A model generated the notes under the pieces. That model did no database searches. It worked only from the letters and a program-made list of their open reading frames with translations, and was not told the origin of the DNA. A DNA stretch of 64,000 nt from contig NZ_BARG01000027.1 in NCBI RefSeq assembly GCF_000376565.1, forward strand, positions 84,637 through 148,636, given 5' to 3'. The stretch is from Streptomyces hokutonensis (GTDB lineage Bacteria > Actinomycetota > Actinomycetes > Streptomycetales > Streptomycetaceae). The translations under genes and the position numbers were made by a program. Below, piece after piece: positions 16,405-24,832 of this stretch (position 1 is the stretch's first letter; each line of letters opens with the position of its first letter).

Positions 16405-17374
16405 CGACATCACCCGGCCGTTCACCCGTCAGGAAACCGGCCGCGTTCTGTACGGCGGCCAGCGCGATCCGGACGACGGTCTCCCGGGTCACACCGCCGA
16501 CGTGCGGCGAGAGCACCACGTTCGGGGCCTTGAGCAACCGCAGTGCGGGGGTGGGCGGTTCGGGGTCGAAGACGTCGAGTCCCGCACCGGCCAGGGCGCC
16601 CGCTTCCAGGGCGTCCGCCAGGGCGTCCTGGTCGATCAGGGCGCCCCGCGCGGTGTTGATCACGAACGCGGTCGGCCTGAGCAGCGCGAGCCGCTCGGCG
16701 TTCAGGAGATGCCGGGTCTCCTCGGTGAGCGGCGCGTGCAGGGTGACGTAGTCGGACAGGCGCAGCAGTTCGTCGAGCGGGACATGACGGGCGCCGCCGA
16801 GCCGCGCCGTCGTCTCCTCGGGCACGGGGCGCCGGCCGGCGTAGACGACGGTCATGTCGAACGCGGCTGCCCTGCGGGCGACTTGCTGTCCGATGGCGCC
16901 CAGTCCCACGATGCCCAGGGTCTTGCCGGACAGCTCGGTCAGCGAGCTCTGCAGCCGGGGCAGCGCCCAGTCGCCGTCGACGAGCGCGGTGTGCGCGGGA
17001 ACGATCCGCTTGGCGAGCGCCAGCATCAGGGCGAAGGTCTGCTCGGCCACGTTCTGTTCCTCGGCGCCGCTGGAGCCGATGTTGCAGACGAGCACGCCCT
17101 GGGCCCGCGCGGCGTCCAGGTCGACGTAGTCGAAGCCGTGGCTCGCGCACTGCACCAGCTCCAACTCCGGTGCGGCGGCGAGGTGTTCGGCGGTCACGGG
17201 GGAGAGCGCGGTGATGACGGCATGCGCCGCGCGCAGGGCCGCGGGGTCCTCGTCGACCGCCTCCACGACGGTGACGTGCACGTCGTCGGGCAGCAGTGTC
17301 GCCAGTCCGGCTCCCGCCGTGCGACCGCCGATGTGGGGTGGGACGACGGCCAGGACGTTCTTCGTGGGGGTCAT
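16397..17374 (-). CDS. D-isomer-specific 2-hydroxyacid dehydrogenase
   Basis: 325 residues. The NAD-binding Rossmann motif GIVGLGAIGQQVARR, the substrate-domain ASHGFDYVDLDAA, the catalytic INTARGALIDQDAL arginine, the Glu region (LDVFDPEPP) and the catalytic His in LSPHVGGVTRE are all in order. It reduces a 2-oxoacid to the D-2-hydroxyacid or the reverse with NAD(P)H. GAGGA precedes the ATG. It lies 26 bases downstream of the alpha/beta hydrolase on the same strand and is the last gene of the permease-cyclase-hydrolase-dehydrogenase group, probably a small catabolic unit. Confidence 0.92.
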   Translation of the reverse strand: MTPTKNVLAVVPPHIGGRTAGAGLATLLPDDVHVTVVEAVDEDPAALRAAHAVITALSPVTAEHLAAAPELELVQCASHGFDYVDLDAARAQGVLVCNIGSSGAEEQNVAEQTFALMLALAKRIVPAHTALVDGDWALPRLQSSLTELSGKTLGIVGLGAIGQQVARRAAAFDMTVVYAGRRPVPEETTARLGGARHVPLDELLRLSDYVTLHAPLTEETRHLLNAERLALLRPTAFVINTARGALIDQDALADALEAGALAGAGLDVFDPEPPTPALRLLKAPNVVLSPHVGGVTRETVVRIALAAVQNAAGFLTGERPGDVVS

Positions 17375-17400
17375 GCGGAATCCTCGTCGCGGTGGGGGGC

Positions 17401-18096
17401 TCAGGAGCGGGCGGTCGACTCGTCCAGGATGCGGGCCAGTTCGCGGGGCCGGGAGAACATCGGCCAGTGGCCCGTCTCCATGCGGACCAGCTCCCAGCGC
17501 CCGCTCGCGACCAGTTCGTCCGCCGGGGCCGGCAACTCGTCGCCGTCGAGCAGGCACTTGACGTAGGTGGCCGGGAGATCGGCCAACGGGCGGGCGAGGA
17601 CCGCCGGTTCGGTGAGGGTGGCACCAGGGTGCGGAGTCCCGTCGGTGACGATGCGGACGATCTGCTCGTCCGTGAGGTCCTGGCCCGCGTAGTCGTCCGG
17701 GTCCAGGGGCGGCCAGGCCCCGCCGCTCTCGTCGAGGGACTTCCTGATGTGGTCGCTCGGGAAGCTGTCCAGGAACGACCTCCCGTCCACCGGCACGTTC
17801 GCGTCGACGAACACCACCCGGGCCAGCCGGTCGCCGATCCGCTCCGCCGCCTGGCCGACCGGGACACCGGAGTAGCTGTGCCCGACCAGGACGACGTCCC
17901 GGAGATCGAGGCGCTCGACCTCGTCGACGATGTCCTGGACATGGGTCTGCTGTCCGGCCGGAACGCCCTGCTTCTCCGCCAGCCCGGACAGGGTCAGCGC
18001 ATGCACTCCGTGCCCTGCCTCACGCAGCTCGGGCACCACCTCGTCCCACGCCCACGCGCCGAGCCACGCGCCTGCCACCACCACGAATTGAGTCAT
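17401..18096 (-). CDS. Alpha/beta hydrolase (esterase family)
   Basis: 231 residues without signal peptide. The nucleophile elbow is GHSYSG, the oxyanion region is VVVAGAWLGAWAW, and the catalytic His is in MRMETGHWPMFSRP-type context near the C terminus (ETGHWPMF). The pattern resembles the plant-type methylesterase/hydroxynitrile lyase branch also found in many actinobacteria. It follows the cyclase gene after a 67-base gap that contains a hairpin, so it may belong to the same operon or have its own promoter. Substrate unknown; context suggests a small carboxylic ester or ring-cleavage product. Confidence 0.88.
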   Translation of the reverse strand: MTQFVVVAGAWLGAWAWDEVVPELREAGHGVHALTLSGLAEKQGVPAGQQTHVQDIVDEVERLDLRDVVLVGHSYSGVPVGQAAERIGDRLARVVFVDANVPVDGRSFLDSFPSDHIRKSLDESGGAWPPLDPDDYAGQDLTDEQIVRIVTDGTPHPGATLTEPAVLARPLADLPATYVKCLLDGDELPAPADELVASGRWELVRMETGHWPMFSRPRELARILDESTARS

Positions 18097-18115
18097 GGTC
18101 CAAACGTAACCGCCG

Positions 18116-18170
18116 GGTCTGACAGCGGCCTTCCGGGGCGGATCGGACCGCCTGCGGCAGCGGTCAGACC
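18116..18170. repeat. Inverted repeat between the cyclase and hydrolase genes
   Basis: GGTCTGAC (18116-18123) and GTCAGACC (18163-18170) are perfect inverted arms around a GC-rich centre, the right arm covering the cyclase stop codon. It could attenuate transcription into the hydrolase-dehydrogenase pair or be an operator for them. Confidence 0.45.
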
Positions 18171-18835
18171 GCCCGCGCGACAGCCCGCACCGGCGCGCCG
18201 TCCGCCCCCGGCAGCCGTAGCGGGAACAGGAACAACTCCATGTCCGGGAGGTCCACCACCTGCTCGAGCCCCGTGAGGTTCTCGGCGATCACCCCGCCCG
18301 CGCCGCACAGCACCCGGTGGGCGGGCAGCCCGAAGTCGGCCGTCGCATCGCCGGGTTCGGGCGTCGGATCGACACTGAGCGCGTCGACCGCGACCGTACG
18401 GACGCCCGCGTCGACGAGGGTTTCGGCGGCCTCCGGGGTGACCCACGGGTGGGCGAGGTAGTGGTCGGTGCCCCAGTGTGCCGACCAGCCGGTGGCGAGC
18501 AACAGCAGCGAACCGGGCCGCAGGCGCAGCTGGTTGAGCGCGGGTGTCAGCAGGGCGGGTGTGATCGGTGCCCTGGCCGGCAGCCCCCGTACGTCCGCCA
18601 CCACCGCGTGCCCGGCGAAGCGTTCCAGGGGCAGTGCGTCGAGGCGTGGCCAGCTGTCGTCCACGTGGTAGGGGGCGTCGACATGGGTGCCCGACTGCGA
18701 ACCCAGGTGCAGGTCAAGGACGTTGACTCCGTCGCGGGCCGTGGTCAGGGCGGGGGAGACCTCGACGGCCGGGTCACCCGGATACACGGGCATCCCGGTG
18801 ACGACGGGCACCGACAGGTCGATCCAGGCCGGCAT
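18164..18835 (-). CDS. Cyclase family protein (kynurenine-formamidase-like metal hydrolase)
   Basis: 223 residues. The PF04199 'cyclase' pattern is present: DLSVPVVTGMPVYPGDP at the start, then the metal-binding SQSGTHVDAPYHV, which supplies His/Asp ligands, and a LLLATGWSAHWGTDHY strand. Members include arylformamidase and isatin hydrolase and act on amide or lactam bonds. The start codon shares a base with the permease stop (TGATG), so it is translationally coupled to a nucleobase-type permease. This suggests uptake and hydrolysis of a small heterocyclic or N-acyl compound. Confidence 0.88.
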   Translation of the reverse strand: MPAWIDLSVPVVTGMPVYPGDPAVEVSPALTTARDGVNVLDLHLGSQSGTHVDAPYHVDDSWPRLDALPLERFAGHAVVADVRGLPARAPITPALLTPALNQLRLRPGSLLLLATGWSAHWGTDHYLAHPWVTPEAAETLVDAGVRTVAVDALSVDPTPEPGDATADFGLPAHRVLCGAGGVIAENLTGLEQVVDLPDMELFLFPLRLPGADGAPVRAVARAV

Positions 18836-20424
18836 CAGCTGCCCTCGGTGGCCAGTGCGGGCGCCACGGCCGACGCTCCGGGGCCGGTGATCGGCGGCAC
18901 CGGTACCTCGACCGTGCGGGCCAGCCGCGCCCCCTCCGGCCCGTACACCGCGCGGGGTTCGGGGAACAGCCGGAGCAGCGACAGGAACAGCACGGCGGCC
19001 ACGGCCAGCGACAGCGGCAGGCTGATGTCGACGCCGTTGGCCAGGTCGCCGAGCGGGCCGACGAACTGTCCCGGGATGTTGGTGAACAGCACACCCACCA
19101 CGGCGGCCACCCACCAGGCGGTCATGCCGCGCCAGTTCCAGCCGTGCGCGAACCAGTAACGCCCGCCGCGCTGACGGCGGTTGAAGACCTGGAGCGCGTC
19201 CGGGTCGTACCAGCCGCGCCGGGTGTAGAAGCCCAGCATCATCACGACCATCCACGGCGTGGTGCACGTGATGATCATCGTGGCGAAGGTGGAGATCGAC
19301 TGCACGAGGTCGAGGCCGAAGCGCCCGATGAAGATGAACGCGATGGACAGCACGCCGACCAGCAGCGTCGCCTGCACCCGCGACAGCCGGGGGAACACCG
19401 ACGAGAAGTCGAGTCCGGTTCCGTAGAGCGAGGTCGTGCCCGTCGACATGCCGCCGATCAGGGCCAGCAGGCACACCGGCAGGAAGAACCAGCTCGGCGA
19501 GATCGCGAGCAGTCCGCCCACGAAGTCGGGGGCGGACGGGTCGACGTACTTGGGGGCCTTCGTGGCGATGATGCTCGCGGTCGCCAGACCGAAGACGAAC
19601 GGCAGCAGCGTCGCGATCTGGGACAGGAACGCGGCACCGATCACCTTGCGGCGCGGGGTGTTAGCCGGGATGTAGCGCGACCAGTCGCCGAGGAACGCGC
19701 CGAACGACACCGGGTTGGAGAGCACGATCAGCGCCGCGCCGATGAACGACGGCCAGAACAGCGACTGGGTCGCCGCGTCCGCCGAGGACGTGAAGACTCC
19801 GGCGTACGACGGGTCGAAGTCACCGGCGAACGCGATCGCGCCGAGCAGGAACAGGACCGTCGCGGACGTTACGGCGATCTTGTTGACGAACAGCATGAAC
19901 CGGAAGCCGTAGACACAGACCGCGAGGACCAGTCCGGCGAACAGCGCGTAGGCGACGACGTACGACAGCGTGCTCTGCTCCAGGCCGAACAGCCGGTGCG
20001 CGCCGCCGACCAGGGCGTCGCCGGAGCTCCACACCGAGATGGAGAAGAACGCGACGGCGGTGAGCAGGGAGAGGAACGAGCCGACGACCCGGCCGTGCAC
20101 GCCCAGGTGCGCGGAGGAGGCGACCGCGTTGTTCGTGCCGTTGACCGGGCCGAACACCGCCATCGGGCACAGGATCAGGGCGCCTACGACGACTCCGAGG
20201 AGCGTGGCCGCGAGGCCCTGCCAGAAGGAGAGGCCGAACAGGATGGGGAAGGCGCCGAGGACGCAGGTGGAGAAGGTGTTGGCGCCACCGAACGCGACCC
20301 GGAACAGGTCGAGCGGGGTGGCGGTGCGGTCCGCGTCGGGGATGCGCTCCACGCCGTAGGTCTCGACCTCGGTCAGGGACTGGCTCGGCGCGGCGGGGGA
20401 GGGGGCGGGCTGCTGCGAGGACAA
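18835..20424 (-). CDS. NCS1-family cytosine/purine/hydantoin-type permease
   Basis: 529 residues with about 12 membrane helices. NCS1 features include PLDLFRVAFGGANTFSTCVLGAFPI in helix 1 (limited here to its first part as seen), the GPVNGTNNA loop and DWSRYIP. I choose a TTG start at 20424 because GGAG lies about 8 bases upstream and the next in-frame ATG is more than 150 bases further up, giving a low-complexity Pro/Ala stretch. The start is the uncertain point. It is first in a coupled unit with the cyclase and probably imports that enzyme's substrate. Confidence 0.85.
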   Translation of the reverse strand: MSSQQPAPSPAAPSQSLTEVETYGVERIPDADRTATPLDLFRVAFGGANTFSTCVLGAFPILFGLSFWQGLAATLLGVVVGALILCPMAVFGPVNGTNNAVASSAHLGVHGRVVGSFLSLLTAVAFFSISVWSSGDALVGGAHRLFGLEQSTLSYVVAYALFAGLVLAVCVYGFRFMLFVNKIAVTSATVLFLLGAIAFAGDFDPSYAGVFTSSADAATQSLFWPSFIGAALIVLSNPVSFGAFLGDWSRYIPANTPRRKVIGAAFLSQIATLLPFVFGLATASIIATKAPKYVDPSAPDFVGGLLAISPSWFFLPVCLLALIGGMSTGTTSLYGTGLDFSSVFPRLSRVQATLLVGVLSIAFIFIGRFGLDLVQSISTFATMIITCTTPWMVVMMLGFYTRRGWYDPDALQVFNRRQRGGRYWFAHGWNWRGMTAWWVAAVVGVLFTNIPGQFVGPLGDLANGVDISLPLSLAVAAVLFLSLLRLFPEPRAVYGPEGARLARTVEVPVPPITGPGASAVAPALATEGS

Positions 20425-20599
20425 GGGGGCTCCAGCGGGGGACGGCGGTGGAGCGCGGGGTGGCGCGGTGGCGGTGGGACGGCGGTTCACGCGCGCGGGG
20501 TGGGCGGGGTGAGCGGATGCCGTCCTCAGGGTGTCCGCCGACGCTACGGTCGGCCGCGATACCCGCGCCAGAGGACGGTTCATCCATCTTCCGTGCCGT

Positions 20600-20620
20600 G
20601 GGTGGAGGAATCGTCCACCC
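20600..20620 (-). terminator. Hairpin after the 183-aa hypothetical gene
   Basis: GGGTGGA (20600-20606), a 7-nt loop and TCCACCC (20614-20620) form a perfect short stem, 14 bases past the stop of the upstream minus-strand gene and before the permease. It could end transcription or separate the two genes. Confidence 0.45.
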
Positions 20621-20633
20621 TCGGACCCTGATG

Positions 20634-21185
20634 TCACTCGCTGTCGGTCGGGGTGTTCTCCGGTTCGGTGTCGGGGCCCTGGGCGCGGACCCGCTGGACG
20701 TGTTCGAGGGAGTCGCGCAGTTCGGTGAGCCAGTCGTCGGTGTGGCGCTGGACGAGGCGCACGCACCAGGCGAGGGCGTCGCTGCGGCTGCGGGCCACGC
20801 CGGCGGCGATGAGGGTGTCGAGCACCTGGCGCTCGGGCTGGCGCAGCCGGGTCATGACGGGTGCGGAGATGTGGGTGAACAGGGAGCGTTCCCCGGCGCA
20901 CTCGACACCCCACGAGACCTTCCTGCGGAACCGGTGCTCGGCCTCGCGGGCGACCGCGATCCGGGTCTCCCGGGTGCGCTCGCGGAACTCCTGGACGCGG
21001 CCCTGGACCGCCGCCTCCTTCTCGGCGCCCGAGACGCCCTCGGCGAGCCGTGGCGCGGGGATGCGGCCGATGACCGTGACCTCCTCGCGGTCGACCGTGA
21101 CCTCGACCAGCTCCTCGAAGAGGTCGTCGGGCAGACGACCGGTGAACCAGCCGCGAAGCTTTTCCTGCTGCTCTGTCGTAATCAT
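20634..21185 (-). CDS. Conserved-looking hypothetical protein, 183 aa
   Basis: Soluble, highly charged and mostly helical. The first third (TTEQQEKLRGWFTGRLPDD, then short strands VEVTVDREEVTVIGRIP) looks like a small alpha/beta domain; the second half has helices rich in Arg/Glu, and SRSDALAWCVRLVQRH resembles a coiled or DNA-binding helix. No domain I can name with confidence. The ATG at 21185 has no Shine-Dalgarno; it is directly preceded by an inverted repeat, so the message may be leaderless or autoregulated. An ATG 8 codons upstream is the alternative. Confidence 0.7.
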   Translation of the reverse strand: MITTEQQEKLRGWFTGRLPDDLFEELVEVTVDREEVTVIGRIPAPRLAEGVSGAEKEAAVQGRVQEFRERTRETRIAVAREAEHRFRRKVSWGVECAGERSLFTHISAPVMTRLRQPERQVLDTLIAAGVARSRSDALAWCVRLVQRHTDDWLTELRDSLEHVQRVRAQGPDTEPENTPTDSE

Positions 21186-21199
21186 GTAATGACGATTAC
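21186..21199. promoter_or_regulatory. Inverted repeat abutting the start codon of the hypothetical gene
   Basis: GTAAT-GACG-ATTAC lies immediately upstream of the ATG at 21185 (read on the minus strand). Its AT content stands out from the surroundings. It may be part of a promoter or an operator. Confidence 0.35.
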
Positions 21200-21494
21200 T
21201 CGCGACCATCGCGAACGCAAGGGGCTGCGGGGGAGTGCGCCGAGAGCTGAAGCGGAATGTTTCGGGACTGTTTCAGGACGATTGGCGAGGGCGGGTAAAC
21301 CGGCCAACCGGCCCGATTCGGCGCTCGCGAAGCCCATGGTTCCGGGGTTCGCGCGTTCGAATTCTGTGACTTCACGCCACTGATTCAACACGCAAGGTTA
21401 CTGAAACCTGTGGGTCGGATGTGTGTTCCCGCGGCGGACTCGGCAGAGTGGCGCCCGCCGGTTCGGCACCGACCGAGCGGGACCGGCATCTCTT
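21200..21494. other. Intergenic region upstream of the subtilisin inhibitor gene
   Basis: Together with its flanks this is a 359-base divergent intergenic region. I see no gene. A short inverted repeat AGGTT-ACTGA-AACCT lies at 21395-21409 and direct repeats of ACCGGCC around 21299-21312. The promoters of the two divergent genes must lie here, but I cannot assign boxes firmly. Confidence 0.45.
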
Positions 21495-21521
21495 CGAACC
21501 GATCCGTTCGTGATCGGTTCG
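21495..21521. promoter_or_regulatory. Inverted repeat in the leader of the subtilisin inhibitor gene
   Basis: CGAACCGATC (21495-21504) and GATCGGTTCG (21512-21521) are perfect 10-bp arms separated by 7 bases, ending 8 bases before the GGAAGG ribosome site. It can be an operator or an mRNA hairpin that stabilises or controls the transcript. Confidence 0.55.
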
Positions 21522-21544
21522 TATCGAGCGGAAGGATGCACACA

Positions 21545-21982
21545 ATGCGGAACACCGCGCGCTGGGCAGCGACTCTGGGCCTGACGGCCACCGCCGTCTG
21601 CGGGCCCCTCACCGGGACCGCCCTCGCGGCCCACGGCACCGGCCCGTCCGCGCTCTACGCCCCGTCGGCCCTCGTGCTGACCATGGGCCACGGGGACGAC
21701 GCCGCCCTCGCGACACCGGAACGCGCAGTGACCCTCACCTGCGCGCCCACCTCCTCCGGCACCCACCCGTCCGCTGCTGCGGCCTGCGCCGAACTGCGCG
21801 GAATCGGGGGCGACTTCGACGCCCTGGCGGCCCGGAGCGATGTGCTCTGCAACAAGCTCTACCGTCCCGTCGTCGTCACCGTCGAGGGTGTCTGGCAGGG
21901 CAAGCGCGTCTCCTACGAGCGCGTCTTCTCCAACGAGTGCGTGAAGGACTCCTACGGGTACGGAGGTGTCTTCACGTTCTGA
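21545..21982 (+). CDS. Secreted subtilisin-inhibitor-like (SSI) protease inhibitor
   Basis: 145 residues: signal peptide (about 1-28), then the SSI fold with SALYAPSALVLTMG, PERAVTLTCAP and the near-invariant GVWQGKRVSYERVFSNEC. Four mature cysteines would give the two standard disulfides. The reactive site reads C-N-K-L-Y with Lys104 at P1, where classic SSI has Met (C-P-M-V-Y). P1 Lys favours inhibition of trypsin-like proteases. The ATG at 21545 is used because GGAAGG is 9 bases upstream; an ATG at 21536 is too close to it. Role: control of extracellular proteases, possibly including the streptogrisin-like enzyme at 34.8 kb. Confidence 0.95.
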   Translation: MRNTARWAATLGLTATAVCGPLTGTALAAHGTGPSALYAPSALVLTMGHGDDAALATPERAVTLTCAPTSSGTHPSAAAACAELRGIGGDFDALAARSDVLCNKLYRPVVVTVEGVWQGKRVSYERVFSNECVKDSYGYGGVFTF

Positions 21983-22004
21983 GAGACCGGGGTCGCACGG
22001 TCTC
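21983..22004 (+). terminator. Hairpin terminator after the subtilisin inhibitor gene
   Basis: GAGACCG (21983-21989) and CGGTCTC (21998-22004) pair perfectly around an 8-nt loop, directly after the stop codon. Confidence 0.6.
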
Positions 22005-22120
22005 CGTGAGCATCAGGAAGGGTCCGTAGCTGGGGAGTGCGCACCCCTGTCGCGGAGTGCAGCGATCCCGCACCAGGGGTCGGCCGGGCGGTGTGGGGTC
22101 GCCCGAGCCGGCCCCTGCTT

Positions 22121-22498
22121 TCATTGCGGCTTCTCCGTCTCGGAGGGCATGGCGCGCAGCGGCGGAAAGCGGCCGAGCAGACCCGAGGCGCGCAACAGCC
22201 GGTCGATGCGCGGCCCGTCGGAGACGATCCGCAGCCGCCCGCCGCGTTCCCTCGCCCGTCCCTCGGCCCGGCACAGGACGCGCAGCCCCGAACAGTCCAG
22301 GAACTCGACGGGCCGCAGATCCACCAGTACGTCGGGCTCCGCGACCGCCGTCGCGGCGTCCAGGTGCTCGACGACCAGACCGGCGGTCGCCATGTCGATC
22401 TCCCCCGAGACCTCGACCACCGTGAAGGGGCCGTACGACCGCGTGAGGGCGCAGGAGTTGGCCGCGGGACTGTCGCGTTCGTCCGCTTCCGCTGTCAT
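22121..22498 (-). CDS. STAS-domain anti-sigma factor antagonist
   Basis: 125 residues, one STAS domain. VVEVSGEIDMATAG and the phosphorylation-site context LRPVEFLDCSGLRVLCRA (Ser in DCSG) match SpoIIAA/BldG-type proteins. Such proteins bind an anti-sigma kinase unless phosphorylated on that Ser, thereby freeing a sigma factor. GGTGGAG precedes the ATG. No cognate anti-sigma kinase is adjacent; the HATPase-bearing phosphatase at 38.6 kb is a possible, unproven partner. Confidence 0.88.
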   Translation of the reverse strand: MTAEADERDSPAANSCALTRSYGPFTVVEVSGEIDMATAGLVVEHLDAATAVAEPDVLVDLRPVEFLDCSGLRVLCRAEGRARERGGRLRIVSDGPRIDRLLRASGLLGRFPPLRAMPSETEKPQ

Positions 22499-22634
22499 GG
22501 CCGCTCCACCTCGGCACGGGGCGCATTCGGTCTCGGTAGTTACCCCGGAGAGGCCCTCAGCATCCATGACACGCCGCCCGCAAGATCTGGTTCACTCGAC
22601 ATGGTGAACTTCGGTCGAAAAGGTTGACTTTCTG

Positions 22635-23141
22635 TCAGTAGGCGGCCGAGTCGGGGTCCCAAGGCCGCAATCGCGGCCACCATCCGGGCACCGCCTCGCG
22701 ATAACGGTCGTACTCGGCGCCGAATCTGCGCCCCAGGTCGGGCTCCTCGTACCAGCGCGCGAACGCCCACATCAACAGCCCCGCGCAGCCGCCGTACACG
22801 AACAGCACAGGTCGTGCGAGCAGCAGGGCCTGGCCGGCGATCGTCGCGTCCACCGCCACGTACATCGGGTTGCGGACGTAGCGGTAGAGGCCGCCCACGA
22901 CCAGCCGCTCCGTCGGCGCGACCGGTGCCGGAGTGCCGAGCCCCTCGGTCACGAACCGTGCGAAGGCCATGAGCAGTACGGCCGCGCCGGCCGCGAGCGG
23001 TACGAGGCCCAGCAGCCGTAGCGGCTGCCACCAGTCGCCGGCCCGCCACCCGGTCAGCCACCACGGCAGCGCGACGGCCACGGTGCCCGGGGCTAGCGCC
23101 AGGAAGAGCGAACTGCCGTAGGCGGCCGCCGATTTACGCAT
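22635..23141 (-). CDS. Isoprenylcysteine carboxyl methyltransferase-family membrane protein
   Basis: 168 residues with about four hydrophobic segments and the ICMT/PEMT signature: LYRYVRNPMYVAV followed by RWYEEPDLGRRFGAEYDRYREAVPGWWPR. The RNPMY and EEP motifs bind S-adenosylmethionine at the membrane surface. Bacterial members methylate small lipids or prenylated products; the actual substrate is unknown. It is on the same strand as the STAS gene, 136 bases downstream of it, but an inverted repeat lies between and cotranscription is uncertain. Confidence 0.85.
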   Translation of the reverse strand: MRKSAAAYGSSLFLALAPGTVAVALPWWLTGWRAGDWWQPLRLLGLVPLAAGAAVLLMAFARFVTEGLGTPAPVAPTERLVVGGLYRYVRNPMYVAVDATIAGQALLLARPVLFVYGGCAGLLMWAFARWYEEPDLGRRFGAEYDRYREAVPGWWPRLRPWDPDSAAY

Positions 23142-23180
23142 ACCGCCACCATCCCGCCGAAGCGGAGCCGAAGAGAAGAG

Positions 23181-23212
23181 GGGCCGCCGTCTCCCTGCGG
23201 ACGGCGACCCCT
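23181..23212 (-). terminator. Hairpin terminator of the second MFS gene
   Basis: GGGG..CGCCGTC (23181-23192) pairs with GACGGCG..CCCC (23201-23212), giving a long GC stem with one bulge, after the MFS stop at 23246 on the minus strand. Confidence 0.55.
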
Positions 23213-23245
23213 CGGTCCTTGCGGCTCACCTCTCGGCGGAGCCGA

Positions 23246-24748
23246 TCACATGTGGACGACCGGTGCGGCGTCCGCGTCCTGGTGCGGAACCCCGCGGCGG
23301 TAGAGCGCGAGCGCGATCAGCGTGCCCGCGCCGAACAGGCCCGCCGACCACCAGAACGCGGTGGTGTAGCTCTCGATCGTGGCCTGCGCCTGGACCAGCT
23401 TGCTGGTCGCGTCCTTCCCGGCCAGGTAGTCCGTCGCGGCGCTCGCGGCCAGCGTGTTCAGCAGCGCCGTACCGATCGAACCGCCCACCTGCTGCATGGC
23501 GTTGACCGTCGCCGAGGCGACGCCCGCGTCCTCGGCGGCCACACCGCCCGTGGCGAGCTGCATCGCCGGCGGCATCACCATGCCGAGGCCCGCGCCGATC
23601 ACGATCAGCTGAGGCAGCACGTGGGTCGCGTAGGACGAGCCGACCCCGATGCCGGTCAGCCAGGCCATGCCGACCATGGCGATGGCGAAGCCCAGCGGGA
23701 TGACGACCTTCGGGCCCAGGCGTGGCACGAGGACCGTGGTGCCCACCTGTGCCATCACCATCAGCGCGCCGATCATCGGCAGGAACGCGACACCGGTCTT
23801 GGTGGGGCTGAAGCCCAGGTTCAGCTGGAGGTAGTAGGTGAGGAAGAGGAACACACCGAACATGCCCGCACCGGTGATCAGCACGGCGAGGAACGAGGCG
23901 CCCCGGTTGCGGTCGAGCAGGATGCGCAGCGGCAGCAGCGGGTGCTCGGCGCGGTTCTGCCACCAGACGAAGGCCGCCAGCAGGACGACACCCACGATCA
24001 GGAAGCCCCAGGTCTGCGGCGAACTCCAGTCGTGCGTCTCGGCGTTGGAGAAGCCGTAGACGAGGGAGAACAGACCGCCCGCGACCAGTACCGTGCCGGG
24101 CACGTCCAGCTTGGAGCCCGCCGCGTCGCGGTGGTTGGAGAGCAGCATCCAGCCGCCCGCGAAGGCGACGAAGGCGATGGCGACATTGACGTAGAGCGTC
24201 CAGCGCCAGTCGAAGGCGTCGGTCAGCACACCGCCGAGCAGCAGGCCCACCGCACCGCCGGCGCCCGCGATGGCGCCGTACACGCTGAAGGCCCGGGCGC
24301 GCTCACGGGCGTCCGTGAACGTCGTGTTCAGCAGGGAGAGGGCGGCCGGTGCGAGCAGCGCGCCCGCGACACCCTGGAGGGCGCGTGCGGTGACCAGCAT
24401 GCCGAAGCTGTTGGCGGCACCGCCGAGGGCGGAGGCGCCGGCGAATCCGACGACGCCGACGAGGAAGGCGGTCTTGCGGCCGAAGAGGTCGGCGATCCGG
24501 CCGCCGAGCAGGAGCAGGGAGGCGAACGCCAGGGCGTACGCGGTGACGATCCACTGCCGGTTGCCGTCGGAGAAGCCGAGGTCCTTCTGGGCCGACGGCA
24601 GGGCGATGTTCACGATGGTGGCGTCGAGGACGACCATCAGCTGAGCCACGGCGACGATCGCGAGGATCCACCACCGCTTCGAGGAGGACGCGGGCTGCGC
24701 CTCCGTGACACCCGACTGGGTGTCTTCGGTCAGTGTCTTCTGGGACAT
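23246..24748 (-). CDS. MFS drug-efflux transporter, DHA2 (EmrB/QacA) family
   Basis: 500 residues, about 14 membrane helices. The helix-1 motif VVLDATIVNIALPS, the loop motif GGRIADLFGRKT and motif C in helix 5 (GAIAGAGGAVGLLLGG) are all present. TGGAG lies 9 bases before the ATG. It should export drugs or toxic metabolites by proton antiport. The promoter region is shared with a divergent alpha/beta hydrolase and holds two strong palindromes, so both genes are likely controlled together by a repressor; the TetR gene at 25.7-26.4 kb is the nearest candidate. Confidence 0.92.
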   Translation of the reverse strand: MSQKTLTEDTQSGVTEAQPASSSKRWWILAIVAVAQLMVVLDATIVNIALPSAQKDLGFSDGNRQWIVTAYALAFASLLLLGGRIADLFGRKTAFLVGVVGFAGASALGGAANSFGMLVTARALQGVAGALLAPAALSLLNTTFTDARERARAFSVYGAIAGAGGAVGLLLGGVLTDAFDWRWTLYVNVAIAFVAFAGGWMLLSNHRDAAGSKLDVPGTVLVAGGLFSLVYGFSNAETHDWSSPQTWGFLIVGVVLLAAFVWWQNRAEHPLLPLRILLDRNRGASFLAVLITGAGMFGVFLFLTYYLQLNLGFSPTKTGVAFLPMIGALMVMAQVGTTVLVPRLGPKVVIPLGFAIAMVGMAWLTGIGVGSSYATHVLPQLIVIGAGLGMVMPPAMQLATGGVAAEDAGVASATVNAMQQVGGSIGTALLNTLAASAATDYLAGKDATSKLVQAQATIESYTTAFWWSAGLFGAGTLIALALYRRGVPHQDADAAPVVHM

Positions 24749-24793
24749 CGGGAACCACTCCAGGGAAGTCGTTCGGGGTTTACCAAAACGTAA

Positions 24794-24808
24794 ACGAAAC
24801 GGTTTCGT
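24794..24808. promoter_or_regulatory. Palindrome 1 in the MFS/hydrolase divergent promoter
   Basis: ACGAAAC-G-GTTTCGT, perfect 7-bp arms around one base, 46 bases upstream of the MFS start. TetR-type operator geometry. Confidence 0.6.
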
Positions 24809-24832
24809 ACACATCGACACTAGAGCACTTTC

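Noticed and set aside
22590..22609. GTTCAC-TCGACATG-GTGAAC inverted repeat between the STAS and ICMT-type genes
   Set aside because: Six-base arms and no regulator nearby; too weak to list as a feature.
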